Shown here: piece after piece, positions 30,828-38,047 of the stretch
Layout: each line of letters starts with the position of its first letter
How positions within the stretch are numbered: position 1 is the first letter of the stretch
Virus record (IMG/VR): IMGVR_UViG_3300044642_000699
Span: 1-42,582 of that record
DNA: 42,582 nucleotides
Direction: 5' to 3' (one strand)
From: a virus
Translations under genes and position numbers: made by a program
Notes under the pieces: model-generated
Told to the model about the DNA's origin: nothing
The model's input: only the letters and a program-made list of their open reading frames with translations
Databases searched by the model: none

Positions 30828-32681
30828 CTAGGTGAGTGAACCCACCCGACCCAATGCTTCGCTTGCCGACTTGCCGACTTGCCTCGCAATCTCCGTTGTG
30901 TCTAGGTCGTCCAAGTGAACTCCCCACGCCGAACCAGAAATTATTGACCTCGCCCCCATGCCATTACAACCTCTCGGTGTAATCCAAAGAACCGCCACGC
31001 CGTTTTGTTTACACTCTCTTAGTAGTTCGGTTGCTCTCTGTAGTTCTGTGCCTGTGTAGTTTCCGTCCGACACAACAACTAACATACGCACGCCGTCCCC
31101 AAAAGTTAGTCCAAGCTCGCCGTCAATCGCTTCAAACGCTTCGGTAAACTTTTCAGTTCCGTCTGGTGCTGTGTAAATCGTCACCTCGCTCAAACGCTGT
31201 CCACGCTTTAGAGTTGGGAACACGCCAGAGCCGTAATACACCATAGCCGTTTCAGCTTGAATCCTGCGACCTGCCTCGGACATAATCCACGCTGTCTGTC
31301 CCATAGCTTCCATAGCAGAACCCATAGAACCTGAAATGTCCACCATGATTCCAAGCCTTAGCGTTGGGTCGTCTGTGTGCTTGCGTGTCTTTGACTTCCA
31401 CGCTGGCAACTCTCCACGCTTGCCAATAGATTCAACTGCCCTATTCTGGACGGCGTTTCTCATAATCAGCTTGCCCTGTGGTGTCTGACTTTTGCGAACA
31501 TGAACCGAACGCTCACGATACTTTGCCTTGTCTAATGACTTAGCAATCTCTACCGCACTTGCTCGCTCTGTCCCTGTCGGCTGTCTGCGAGAGGATACAG
31601 ACGAGTTAGAACCCGAACCCTCTTGGGAGTGTGGCTTGTGAAAGATTTGCTTGGCTATGTTTTTGCGTTGGTTGTTATTCTTTGCTTGCTCTTGCCTTGC
31701 TTTTGATTCCTCGCCCCACTTGTCTTGTTGCTCTTGTTGGGCAAGTGCCTCTCTCGCTTCTATCTCCGAGTGACTAGCAGATTCGGAAAGTTTTTCAATC
31801 ATGTCTTTCATGGTGTCAGACAGTTCACTTCCGCTTCCACCCTCGCTGTCGCCCTCTGATTCATCTGGCTCGCCGAAAATGTCACCTGCCGAACCTGAAT
31901 CTGGCTCGCCCTCTGGGTCTGATTCACGCAATAGTTCAACCCACTTCTTAGCAAGTTCAATAGCTCGCTCAATCTGTGGAACGCCTAGTGCCTGAAACTC
32001 AATCCAAACTTTTCTTAGTTCGTCAAACAAGTCCTGACCAAGAACTGAAACTACTTCTCTGTAAATGTCAGTAATGTCAGAAACTTCAAGAACTCCTGAA
32101 TCCACTCTTGAAACTGAAAGTCCTGCTAGGCGTGCTGTATTCCAAACATCACTAGCCAAACCTGCGAGTGTGTCTGTAGTCACTTCGTCTAGTGCCATGT
32201 CTAAAGCAGAAGCACGCAAGAAGTTTCTAAGCTCTGGTCGCTCTTTGATTCCCTTTGCTTCAATTCGTGATTCCTCTAGCAACATAAAAGCTCTTTGCTC
32301 ATTAGGGTCTAGTGCCTCTGACAAAATTGAAGTGTCCCAATTCGTGTGGCGTGCGTGTAGTGCTTCGTGATACAGAACGCCTGTCACCATTGGATACTCA
32401 TACTGCGTTTCTTTTTTAGTCAAGTCGCCGACAAAATCTGCTGGCGTAAGTTCTCCAAACGCTTTCGGCAAGTTCACTTCAATCTCTGCTATGTCTGAAT
32501 AAAAAGCAGCGATAGCTTTGCCCTCGGCAGAATCCTCTCCACCATAGACAACTAAATCTGAACGCCATGACCAATCATTGACCAAGCGACCAATCTGTGA
32601 ACAAACTCTTAGCCACTCTGGGTTGGTTGTAGTTGTTCGTGTTGTAAGTCTTGACTTACCTTTTACTTTGTAGTGTGCCAT
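30828..32681 (-). CDS. von Willebrand A domain protein, CobT/MoxR-partner type
   Basis: This 617-residue protein is taken from ATG 32681 behind GAAAGGGAA. An N-terminal region contains HEALHARH (His105, Glu106, His109), a metallopeptidase-like motif common in this family. The middle is Ser/Glu/Gln-rich and disordered (about 265-390). A C-terminal VWA domain has MIDAS DISGSMGS (Asp448, Ser450, Ser452) and a later VVVSDGNYTG. Such proteins work with MoxR/CobS-type AAA+ ATPases, and that ATPase is encoded just upstream. The pair probably remodels a protein or inserts a metal, but its target in phages is unknown. Confidence 0.88.
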   Translation of the reverse strand: MAHYKVKGKSRLTTRTTTTNPEWLRVCSQIGRLVNDWSWRSDLVVYGGEDSAEGKAIAAFYSDIAEIEVNLPKAFGELTPADFVGDLTKKETQYEYPMVTGVLYHEALHARHTNWDTSILSEALDPNEQRAFMLLEESRIEAKGIKERPELRNFLRASALDMALDEVTTDTLAGLASDVWNTARLAGLSVSRVDSGVLEVSDITDIYREVVSVLGQDLFDELRKVWIEFQALGVPQIERAIELAKKWVELLRESDPEGEPDSGSAGDIFGEPDESEGDSEGGSGSELSDTMKDMIEKLSESASHSEIEAREALAQQEQQDKWGEESKARQEQAKNNNQRKNIAKQIFHKPHSQEGSGSNSSVSSRRQPTGTERASAVEIAKSLDKAKYRERSVHVRKSQTPQGKLIMRNAVQNRAVESIGKRGELPAWKSKTRKHTDDPTLRLGIMVDISGSMGSAMEAMGQTAWIMSEAGRRIQAETAMVYYGSGVFPTLKRGQRLSEVTIYTAPDGTEKFTEAFEAIDGELGLTFGDGVRMLVVVSDGNYTGTELQRATELLRECKQNGVAVLWITPRGCNGMGARSIISGSAWGVHLDDLDTTEIARQVGKSASEALGRVGSLT

Positions 32682-32720
32682 TTGCTTCCCTTTCATTTGG
32701 CGTTTTTTTGTTATGTCTAA

Positions 32721-32749
32721 ATTGTATAGTAGTTGGGGGAGAAACGCAA
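32721..32749 (-). promoter_or_regulatory. promoter ahead of the VWA gene, without the repeat
   Basis: TTGCGT (32749-32744) and TACAAT (32726-32721) are 17 bases apart on the minus strand. This gives the VWA gene its own start although it follows the ATPase gene. Confidence 0.5.
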
Positions 32750-32788
32750 GTCAAATCAAACAAGAAAAAACCTTGCGTTTCCCCACCC

Positions 32789-32817
32789 TTTAGTGAGGAC
32801 ACAACCCACTCACTAAA
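32789..32817 (-). terminator. hairpin at the end of the AAA+ gene
   Basis: TTTAGTGAG and CTCACTAAA form a 9-bp stem containing the stop codon of the ATPase gene. No direct U-run follows, so it may only attenuate read-through to the VWA gene or protect mRNA. Confidence 0.5.
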
Positions 32818-33874
32818 TCTTTGCTGGCAGGATTGCCTCTCCGAATACTCTGGTGAATACATCACTAGCGATTGGTCTGTCAATCTCTGGTGCGGAAGCA
32901 AGCAAGTTTTGGACTGCCCACTTTGTTCCAAACATTTTGGACAAGTCACGGAACGCAAGCAACTCTCGCATTTGTGGCGACCAAGAAGTTTCACCATTTT
33001 CTAGTTTCTTTGCTAGATTCTGTGAAGCAACAACCGCACTCTGCGGAACTCCAAGTTTCCTAGCCAAGTTCCAATCAGTAGTCATTTCAACCTGAATAGC
33101 GAAACGAGATAGAAGTGCCTCTGACAAACGAACTCCTGCGACATTAGGGTTAGTTGCCGAAACTACAAAAAATCCTTCCTTAGCTTTTACTGTGCCTCGC
33201 TCTGGATTCTGTGTGATTGTAATTTCTTTTCTGCCGTCCATTAGTCCATAGACAACCGAAAGAACTTTCGGGTCAATCAAACCAATTTCGTCAATCAGTA
33301 GAACTTTACCCTCGGAAGCTGCTTTTACTAAACTTCCGTCCACCCACTCAAAACCGCCACTTGGAGTTTGGACATAGCCACCTACCAAGTCAGAAACTTC
33401 GGTGTCGCCAGAACCAAGAACTGTGTAAAGTTCATCTGGAAAAGCAGCTTCAACGCACGCTGTCTTTCCAGTTCCAGGAACTCCATAGAGCATTACATAC
33501 TGTCCTGCTTCTCTGGCTTTGCGTAGAACTTCAACATCTACATTGTCGCCCCACTTGCGACCATAGTAAAGGTCGCCATTAGGTCGTGAGTAAGATTCCT
33601 CTCCCTCTAAGTTCGCAACTGATTCCATAACTTCCTCTAGCTTCGCTGGCTCTGCTTCATCTAGTTTAGCTGGAGTTGAAAGTGTTGAACCTGCTTTACC
33701 TTTAGTGCGTAGTGTTGCTCTACCTGCTGGTGTTAGGTGTTCGTCAAGAATTGAAGTTGTCACTCCGAAACTTGAACCCCTTACTGCCCCGACAAGTTGT
33801 TCTAACAGTTGGTCATAGTTGATTCCTGCTAGGTCTGGTGCTGTGTGTTCTGCTATTACTTTTTGTTGATACAT
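32813..33874 (-). CDS. AAA+ ATPase, MoxR/CobS-like
   Basis: This 353-residue protein starts at ATG 33874 behind AAAGGGCGGAAG. Walker A is GVPGTGKT (131-138) and Walker B LLIDEIG (192-198, Asp195/Glu196). Sensor 1 is around Asn242 (VVSATNPN), and Arg257 in LLSRF is a possible arginine finger. SDLVGGYVQTPSGGFEWVDGSLVKAASEGKV is typical of the MoxR/CobS/NorQ group, split here by VQTPSG. It is upstream of the VWA partner, and the two probably form a hexamer-adaptor chaperone. The N-terminal 110 residues are specific to this phage. Confidence 0.92.
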   Translation of the reverse strand: MYQQKVIAEHTAPDLAGINYDQLLEQLVGAVRGSSFGVTTSILDEHLTPAGRATLRTKGKAGSTLSTPAKLDEAEPAKLEEVMESVANLEGEESYSRPNGDLYYGRKWGDNVDVEVLRKAREAGQYVMLYGVPGTGKTACVEAAFPDELYTVLGSGDTEVSDLVGGYVQTPSGGFEWVDGSLVKAASEGKVLLIDEIGLIDPKVLSVVYGLMDGRKEITITQNPERGTVKAKEGFFVVSATNPNVAGVRLSEALLSRFAIQVEMTTDWNLARKLGVPQSAVVASQNLAKKLENGETSWSPQMRELLAFRDLSKMFGTKWAVQNLLASAPEIDRPIASDVFTRVFGEAILPAKI

Positions 33875-33916
33875 GGCTTCCGCCCTTTCTTTGTTGTGTC
33901 TGTATCTATTTTTAGG

Positions 33917-34522
33917 TTATGCGAGTTTCGCTGGGAAACTAGAAATGGATTCACGAACCTTGTTGATTCTGCGAATTACTGCCTGTGGAGTTTTTGACTT
34001 CATGTGAAGTTCAACCATGTCCTCGTCAGTAATCTCTACTGCGATTGGCTTGTTATCTCTAACCCTCAAGGCTTGTAGGGCTGTCAATTTTCTATTGCCA
34101 GTTGAATCTATTTCGGAATCACTTGACAAAATAATTTTTCTCAAGGTTGAATCCAACGCCAACTTGTGAGAATCAAACTTCTCTTTATTTGTTAGTGTGT
34201 CCCAAACTGGACGCTCGTATTCTGGGTAGTTGTGATAACTGTCGTCCACCCTCAACGCACCTATGTTTGGTCTATACCTGTCAATAAAAGTAATGTCCCA
34301 TTGGCTTCTAGGTGAGTGACTAGAGATAATGCGATTCATAACTACTGAACCCCAAACTTTCCCTGTATCGTCTTGATACTCTGGGAAAATAATTATCTGT
34401 CTTGTGCCTGCGTGTTGCCAACCCAAGACTTTTCTTAGCTTGTCTGCGTCTATGGTGTTGTCGGCAATTAGCTCTAGGTAGAGTGCCTTGCCTACAATCT
34501 TTGGTGTAGCTGTGGAAGTCAT
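33917..34522 (-). CDS. hypothetical protein in the AAA+/VWA operon
   Basis: This 201-residue protein is taken from ATG 34522 behind GGAAAGGGGGAAG. It begins MTSTATPKIVGKALYLELIADN and contains RKVLGWQHAGTRQIIIFPEY, WDITFIDRYRPNIGALRVDD and a basic C-terminus. No family is recognised. It ends 42 bases before the ATPase start, so it may be a substrate or third partner of the AAA+/VWA pair. Confidence 0.72.
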   Translation of the reverse strand: MTSTATPKIVGKALYLELIADNTIDADKLRKVLGWQHAGTRQIIIFPEYQDDTGKVWGSVVMNRIISSHSPRSQWDITFIDRYRPNIGALRVDDSYHNYPEYERPVWDTLTNKEKFDSHKLALDSTLRKIILSSDSEIDSTGNRKLTALQALRVRDNKPIAVEITDEDMVELHMKSKTPQAVIRRINKVRESISSFPAKLA

Positions 34523-34637
34523 TGACTTCCCCCTTTCCTTGTTGTGTCTATGGCTTTTTGCCATGTAAGAAGTAAACCATACTTTTCATCTTTTGTCAAA
34601 CTTATTTCGTAAAAAGTTTTTTCGGGGGGTCCCAGGT

Positions 34638-34650
34638 AAAAAGTGGATAC
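34638..34650 (-). repeat. 13-bp promoter-associated repeat, copy 14
   Basis: This is an exact GTATCCACTTTTT followed by AC. It heads the operon of the 201-residue, AAA+ and VWA genes; TTGACA and TTTACT are 17 bases apart, 38 bases further on. Confidence 0.9.
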
Positions 34651-34670
34651 ACGCCCCTGAAAGATTTAGT

Positions 34671-34726
34671 GAGCCAGTTTTACAACTTGGCTCAGGTTGC
34701 TTCGGGCGTTGAACCTGCTAGGCAGG
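34671..34726 (-). terminator. overlapping hairpins after the zinc-finger gene
   Basis: Three stems are possible: GAGCCA/TGGCTC (34671-34693), CAGGTT/AACCTG (34693-34717) and CCTG/CAGG (34714-34726). The last two share bases and cannot form together. This resembles an attenuator or a complex terminator between two repeat-headed units. Confidence 0.45.
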
Positions 34727-34742
34727 GGTCTTTCCCTAGGTC

Positions 34743-34934
34743 TTAGCTTTGGAGATTGTCTAGGTAATTGTCAATGTCCGCATCAAAGCATGGGTCACAC
34801 TTGATAAACATGTCCTTACCAATTTTCGCAATCCTGTTAGCTACTAGATAGCCCGAACTGTCAAACCCCTCGTAAGACGAAGTGTTTTTCGCAGTAAGTT
34901 CGTCCTCGCAACTAAAGCAAAAAAGTTTTTCCAT
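34743..34934 (-). CDS. zinc-ribbon miniprotein
   Basis: This 63-residue protein starts at ATG 34934 behind GGGGG. CFSCEDEL near the N-terminus and CDPCFDADIDNYL near the C-terminus give two CxxC pairs about 35 residues apart. It follows the 172-residue gene in the same unit. The function is unknown. Confidence 0.7.
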   Translation of the reverse strand: MEKLFCFSCEDELTAKNTSSYEGFDSSGYLVANRIAKIGKDMFIKCDPCFDADIDNYLDNLQS

Positions 34935-34947
34935 TTTCTAAACCCCC

Positions 34948-35466
34948 TTAGCAAATCTCAAAGCCACCGCAGTTCTCAAGGAACTCGGCAAACTCTTTTA
35001 TGTCGTCAGGCTCTAGGAAATAGTTGGTAGCCCAGTTCTCTCGCTTGCCTACTCCTTGGCAAGCATTACAAGAACCATGAGTGCGACCAACAATGATTGC
35101 TATGTCTGGTGCTAGTTCTCTAGTTGTCCAGCCACTTTCAACGCCGAGTTCATCACTTCTAATTCCTGTTCCCTTACAGATTTGACAATCCTCAAAAGGA
35201 AGCTCTGAAAGCTGACGATTACGCTCATCAACATAGTCAATAACTTTAGATGAGTTGTAGTCGTTCATCAAAAGTTGTGCCAACTTTTTTGAGTTCTCCT
35301 CATCCAAGCCATCTCCAGAATTACTGTGAGCGTGTTCAACTAACTCCGCAATCTCTGGGTGATTGTTCTCTACATAATCCCATAGAGGATGCCAACCCCA
35401 AACATTTCTGCGAAAATACTCGCCAACCTCGTTGGTTGGTTTCTTGCCATAAACATCCATACCCAT
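34948..35466 (-). CDS. MGMDVYG-type phage protein with CxxCxGxG motifs
   Basis: This 172-residue protein starts at ATG 35466 behind GAAAGGGGAAA. It begins MGMDVYGKKPTNEVGEYFRR with WGWHPLWDY, a signature seen in many phage accessory proteins. The C-terminal half has two DnaJ-like zinc motifs, CQICKGTG and CNACQGVG. The two could bind one zinc ion. The biochemical role is not known to me. Confidence 0.82.
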   Translation of the reverse strand: MGMDVYGKKPTNEVGEYFRRNVWGWHPLWDYVENNHPEIAELVEHAHSNSGDGLDEENSKKLAQLLMNDYNSSKVIDYVDERNRQLSELPFEDCQICKGTGIRSDELGVESGWTTRELAPDIAIIVGRTHGSCNACQGVGKRENWATNYFLEPDDIKEFAEFLENCGGFEIC

Positions 35467-35568
35467 TTGGTATTTCCCCTTTCATTGGTAAGTCCAACTA
35501 TACAGGGGTCTACTGACATTTCGCAAGTTCTTTTGACGAGTATTTTTAGGGCGTGTCTACCTTGTCGT

Positions 35569-35581
35569 AAAAAGTGGATAC
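35569..35581 (-). repeat. 13-bp promoter-associated repeat, copy 15 (rightmost)
   Basis: This is an exact GTATCCACTTTTT followed by AC, starting two bases after the stop of the gene at 35583. It heads the unit 35466-34743; TTGCGA and TATAGT are 18 bases apart, 42 bases further on. Confidence 0.9.
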
Positions 35582-35582
35582 A

Positions 35583-35882
35583 TCAAAAAGGCTCAAAATC
35601 CTCGTAATCAGAAAAGTGGCTACCCACTGCTGGGGGGAAAAAGGTGTCTGTCAGCGTAAGTATTGGGCTTGCGCAATCTTCGCATAGAACCCAATCTTGG
35701 TCGCTTTCATCAATCACTAGTACAAATGGTACAAAGTTCGAGTCTGAGACTGAGTAACACAGTCTTGCGTCGCACTCAGTGCAGTCCGTCATGGCTAGCT
35801 GTTCTGGCAGTGCTAGTCCAGAGGTTAGAGCAAGCTCTACGTCCCTATCGGTCTGAAAGTGGTGCAGTTCTATTGAGCGCAT
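35583..35882 (-). CDS. zinc-binding-like hypothetical protein
   Basis: This 99-residue protein is taken from ATG 35882. TATGCT ends seven bases upstream, so transcription may begin at the ATG itself (leaderless). CTECDARLCY and CEDCASP give two CxxC pairs; the rest is acidic. A start at 35906 would overlap the -10 element. Confidence 0.68.
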   Translation of the reverse strand: MRSIELHHFQTDRDVELALTSGLALPEQLAMTDCTECDARLCYSVSDSNFVPFVLVIDESDQDWVLCEDCASPILTLTDTFFPPAVGSHFSDYEDFEPF

Positions 35883-35946
35883 GAGTATAGCATACAGCGA
35901 GCGCACGCCGTTGATTTGGGATGCGCTCGCCGTTAGCTACGCAGGC

Positions 35947-36420
35947 CTACCAGCTTGACTGGTAGTAGAAGTCCAGCATGCCGTCATCTGGGATAGCTAT
36001 CATTAGCTCGGCAATCCGTTTGGCTGTCCAGTCGGTCTGCTCGAAATAGTATTCGTCATACTGGTCTGACCCAAAGAAGAACCCCGTTGCAAGAGGCAAC
36101 TTCGCGCTCGCCACATCAGCCGTGCCGGCCTGACAAACGTCTCTACAAAGTTGCTCAAGCTCTAACAACTTTTCACGAGTGACGTGGTATTGCTTACAGT
36201 CATCCTCGCCGTCTTGCACGTTCTGCACGAACCAGTTGTGGATGTGGTTAGCCTTACGCCAATAAGCGACGTTCACGTTTACCGTGGCAAATCTCTCATC
36301 ATGCAGGCCGTCCATGTTGATTGCCTTCACTAGAGAATCAAAGATTGCTTTCTCTTCTTCCTTGGTGTGACTCCATCCGCTGACAAAACGTCTAGCTTCT
36401 AGATACATGTCTAGTCCCAT
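35947..36420 (-). CDS. MGLDMYL-type phage accessory protein
   Basis: This 157-residue protein is taken from ATG 36420, overlapping the previous stop as TAATG. MGLDMYLEARRFV, NVNVAYWRKANHIHNWFV and LPLATGFFFGSDQYDEYYF match a common family of phage and prophage proteins of unknown function. It is the last gene of a coupled cluster running down from 36903. Confidence 0.84.
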   Translation of the reverse strand: MGLDMYLEARRFVSGWSHTKEEEKAIFDSLVKAINMDGLHDERFATVNVNVAYWRKANHIHNWFVQNVQDGEDDCKQYHVTREKLLELEQLCRDVCQAGTADVASAKLPLATGFFFGSDQYDEYYFEQTDWTAKRIAELMIAIPDDGMLDFYYQSSW

Positions 36421-36596
36421 TAGTGCATGTCCTCGTCTGTTTTTGAGCAAGCCATGTCATAGCAGTCTCTGCAATAAAGTCTGCTGTAAAGCTCGACCTC
36501 GGCGCAGTTACGGCACGCGCACTCTGTGGCTGGCTCGTTTTCAATTCGTTCTAGTTCTTCCATTATCTGGGTGAACTCTTTGTGACTAAGCGCCAT
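36420..36596 (-). CDS. small cysteine-rich protein
   Basis: This 58-residue frame starts at ATG 36596. A helix (MALSHKEFTQIMEELERIEN) is followed by CACRNC and CRDC motifs, likely a zinc knuckle. Its stop overlaps the next ATG. The function is unknown. Confidence 0.65.
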   Translation of the reverse strand: MALSHKEFTQIMEELERIENEPATECACRNCAEVELYSRLYCRDCYDMACSKTDEDMH

Positions 36597-36598
36597 GA

Positions 36599-36745
36599 CT
36601 AGTCCTCAATTCTTTCTAGTGGCTCGCCATCAGATTTTTCTATGAGACCTGTCGCGATAACAATCTCGCCTGATGCATTGTCCTCACCAAAAACGGCGTC
36701 AGGTAGTTCCCTCAAAACGTATTCCATCAGTTCGTCCATTGTCAT
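36599..36745 (-). CDS. hypothetical small acidic protein
   Basis: This 48-residue frame starts at ATG 36745 (or 36739) and stops two bases before the next ATG. It begins MTMDELMEYVLRELPDAVFGEDNASGEIVIATGL, a helix-strand pattern seen in small phage proteins. Position inside a coupled cluster supports it. Confidence 0.62.
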   Translation of the reverse strand: MTMDELMEYVLRELPDAVFGEDNASGEIVIATGLIEKSDGEPLERIED

Positions 36746-36747
36746 AA

Positions 36748-36903
36748 TTAGTTTTCCTCTTTCACTAGTTCAGTCAGCAAATCTTCTGCCTGCTCTTCAG
36801 TAATGTATTCGAACTCTCGTGCATTATCTACTCCGCATTGGAGTCCATCATTGAAGCCGGCCTGATAGGCCTTTTTGATTTCTGGGTTTCCATAGAAGTC
36901 CAT
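36748..36903 (-). CDS. hypothetical small protein
   Basis: This 51-residue protein is taken from ATG 36903 behind GAAAGGGGAAG. It has IKKAYQAGFNDGLQCGV, a pattern of short helices frequent in phage miniproteins, and an acidic C-terminal helix. It is first in the cluster that ends at 35947. Confidence 0.68.
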   Translation of the reverse strand: MDFYGNPEIKKAYQAGFNDGLQCGVDNAREFEYITEEQAEDLLTELVKEEN

Positions 36904-36937
36904 GTGGCTTCCCCTTTCTGTTTGATAGGACAAACGT

Positions 36938-36965
36938 AGCATAATTCTAAAAATTTGTCAAGCAA
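36938..36965 (-). promoter_or_regulatory. promoter of the 36903-35947 cluster
   Basis: TTGCTT (36965-36960) and TATGCT (36943-36938) are 16 bases apart; TTGACA with TACGTT at 17 bases overlaps it. No 13-bp repeat is present. Confidence 0.6.
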
Positions 36966-36978
36966 TCTATGGGCGTGT

Positions 36979-37308
36979 TTACTGTTCCTTTGGAAATCTT
37001 TTTAGTGCCTCTTCTGCTTCTTCCTTGGTCAGTCCTTCTACCTCAAGGATTCCTAGGGACACAGCTGTGAACATCTCTTTGACTTTGTCCATTGGAATTA
37101 GTAAGTCGCTATCTTGGGTAGCGTCCATGTCCTCTTCACTGACTTCTATCTGCTCAACATCTCCATACTCTAATTTATCCAAAAAGGAATCAATACCCTC
37201 TTCTTCTATGAGGTATCTTATGACTTCGCGGGTTTCTTTTTCTAATCCCAGCTCGGGTCTAATGTTGGTTGAAAAACTAAAACTAGCTGTTGTTTGGTAT
37301 CTAATCAT
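36979..37308 (-). CDS. hypothetical acidic protein
   Basis: This 109-residue protein starts at ATG 37308, two bases after the previous stop. An N-terminal strand (RYQTTASFSFSTNIR) is followed by acidic helices and a C-terminal helix (LTKEEAEEALKRF). No family is recognised. Confidence 0.68.
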   Translation of the reverse strand: MIRYQTTASFSFSTNIRPELGLEKETREVIRYLIEEEGIDSFLDKLEYGDVEQIEVSEEDMDATQDSDLLIPMDKVKEMFTAVSLGILEVEGLTKEEAEEALKRFPKEQ

Positions 37309-37310
37309 TG

Positions 37311-37484
37311 TTAGACCTTCTCTACTTCTATCTGATAACGAACAGGGACTAGGTCTAGCCCTAAGTAATACCTAACTTCCTCTAGGGCTTTGTTATGGGC
37401 GTCTGTATCGTTATCAGCTTCGACTGTTGTGCTAACTATTACTCTGTCTGTTATAAAACTGACATTGAAAGATTTCTCTGTCAT
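37311..37484 (-). CDS. hypothetical small protein
   Basis: This 57-residue frame starts at ATG 37484 behind GGAAAGG. It alternates strand, helix and strand (KSFNVSFITDRVIVSTTVEAD, AHNKALEEVRYYLGL, VPVRYQIEVEKV), a ferredoxin-like mini-fold seen in phage proteins. It is coupled to the next gene. Confidence 0.68.
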   Translation of the reverse strand: MTEKSFNVSFITDRVIVSTTVEADNDTDAHNKALEEVRYYLGLDLVPVRYQIEVEKV

Positions 37485-37510
37485 TGTGTCCTTTCCTATT
37501 TAGTACTTGG

Positions 37511-37539
37511 ACTATAGCACATGTAACTGACAAACGCAA
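37511..37539 (-). promoter_or_regulatory. promoter of the 37484-36979 pair
   Basis: TTGCGT (37539-37534) and TATAGT (37516-37511) are 17 bases apart on the minus strand, followed by a good ribosome binding site. TTTGTCAG lies in the spacer as in several repeat-linked promoters. Confidence 0.68.
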
Positions 37540-37902
37540 CTATTGATTTAGGCGCGCCGACAATCTTTCGGACCTTGGCCAGAATGGCATGGAATTCAGT
37601 GGCGCGTCTGAGAAATCATCTTTCGTCAAAAGTCTGCCCAGGCGCGACTCCAGGCAACCAATGCAAAGTATTGCTGGTTTGCTTCTAGCGGTTATCGCTG
37701 AGTACCAGACCTCGTCTTCAACCATGTAGTACTCATCCGTGCACTGGGTGCAGTCTCCACAGTCGGAGCACTTGAACATGTAGTACGCATCGCAGACGCA
37801 ACTAGCGTGCGACAAACGGCGCACGCCGTCATCCGAACCGTTAGCGCGTGAACACAGCCACGCCTTAGGCGCGCCGTTAGTCTTTTGTAAGCTCAAGCTC
37901 AT
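37540..37902 (-). CDS. cysteine-rich phage protein, CIGCLE type
   Basis: This 120-residue protein starts at ATG 37902, inside the end of the upstream gene. It has CVCDAYYMFKCSDCGDCTQC, followed by VEDEVWYSA and LCIGCLESRLGRLLTKDDF. The last motif is common in actinophage proteins annotated as hypothetical. Several cysteines probably bind zinc. It is one of a run of small metal-binding proteins. Confidence 0.78.
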   Translation of the reverse strand: MSLSLQKTNGAPKAWLCSRANGSDDGVRRLSHASCVCDAYYMFKCSDCGDCTQCTDEYYMVEDEVWYSAITARSKPAILCIGCLESRLGRLLTKDDFSDAPLNSMPFWPRSERLSARLNQ

Positions 37903-38047
37903 TGACCAGTCTTCCGTAAATAGAGTTTAGGTCTGCGCGAGCCGCTTCGGTTAGCTCGGTTTTCTTGTCAAAAAGAATCCTCATGAGAGTAAACATCAAG
38001 CTCTCCGTTTGGCTTCTGGTGAGCTCTAGCTCCATGTTGTTGTTCAT
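37877..38047 (-). CDS. hypothetical small helical protein
   Basis: This 56-residue frame starts at ATG 38047, overlapping the previous stop as TAATG. It looks wholly helical (LTRSQTESLMFTLMRILFDKKTELTEAARADLNSI is in the middle). It overlaps the next gene by 26 bases. No family is recognised. Confidence 0.62.
   Translation of the reverse strand: MNNNMELELTRSQTESLMFTLMRILFDKKTELTEAARADLNSIYGRLVNELELTKD

Noticed and set aside
30464-30889. A 141-residue minus-strand frame
   Set aside because: It overlaps the VWA gene, then spans the large inverted repeat, repeat copy 13 and its promoter. It has no ribosome binding site and its protein looks like translated non-coding sequence.
32651-33004. Overlapping frames on both strands around 32.65-33.0 kb
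   Set aside because: They are shadows of the AAA+ gene end and the intergenic promoter, with atypical composition and no start signals.
22297-35581. CRISPR array as an explanation of the repeats
   Set aside because: Spacing is hundreds of bases and irregular, and the intervals are genes with promoters and terminators. The 13-bp unit is also too short.
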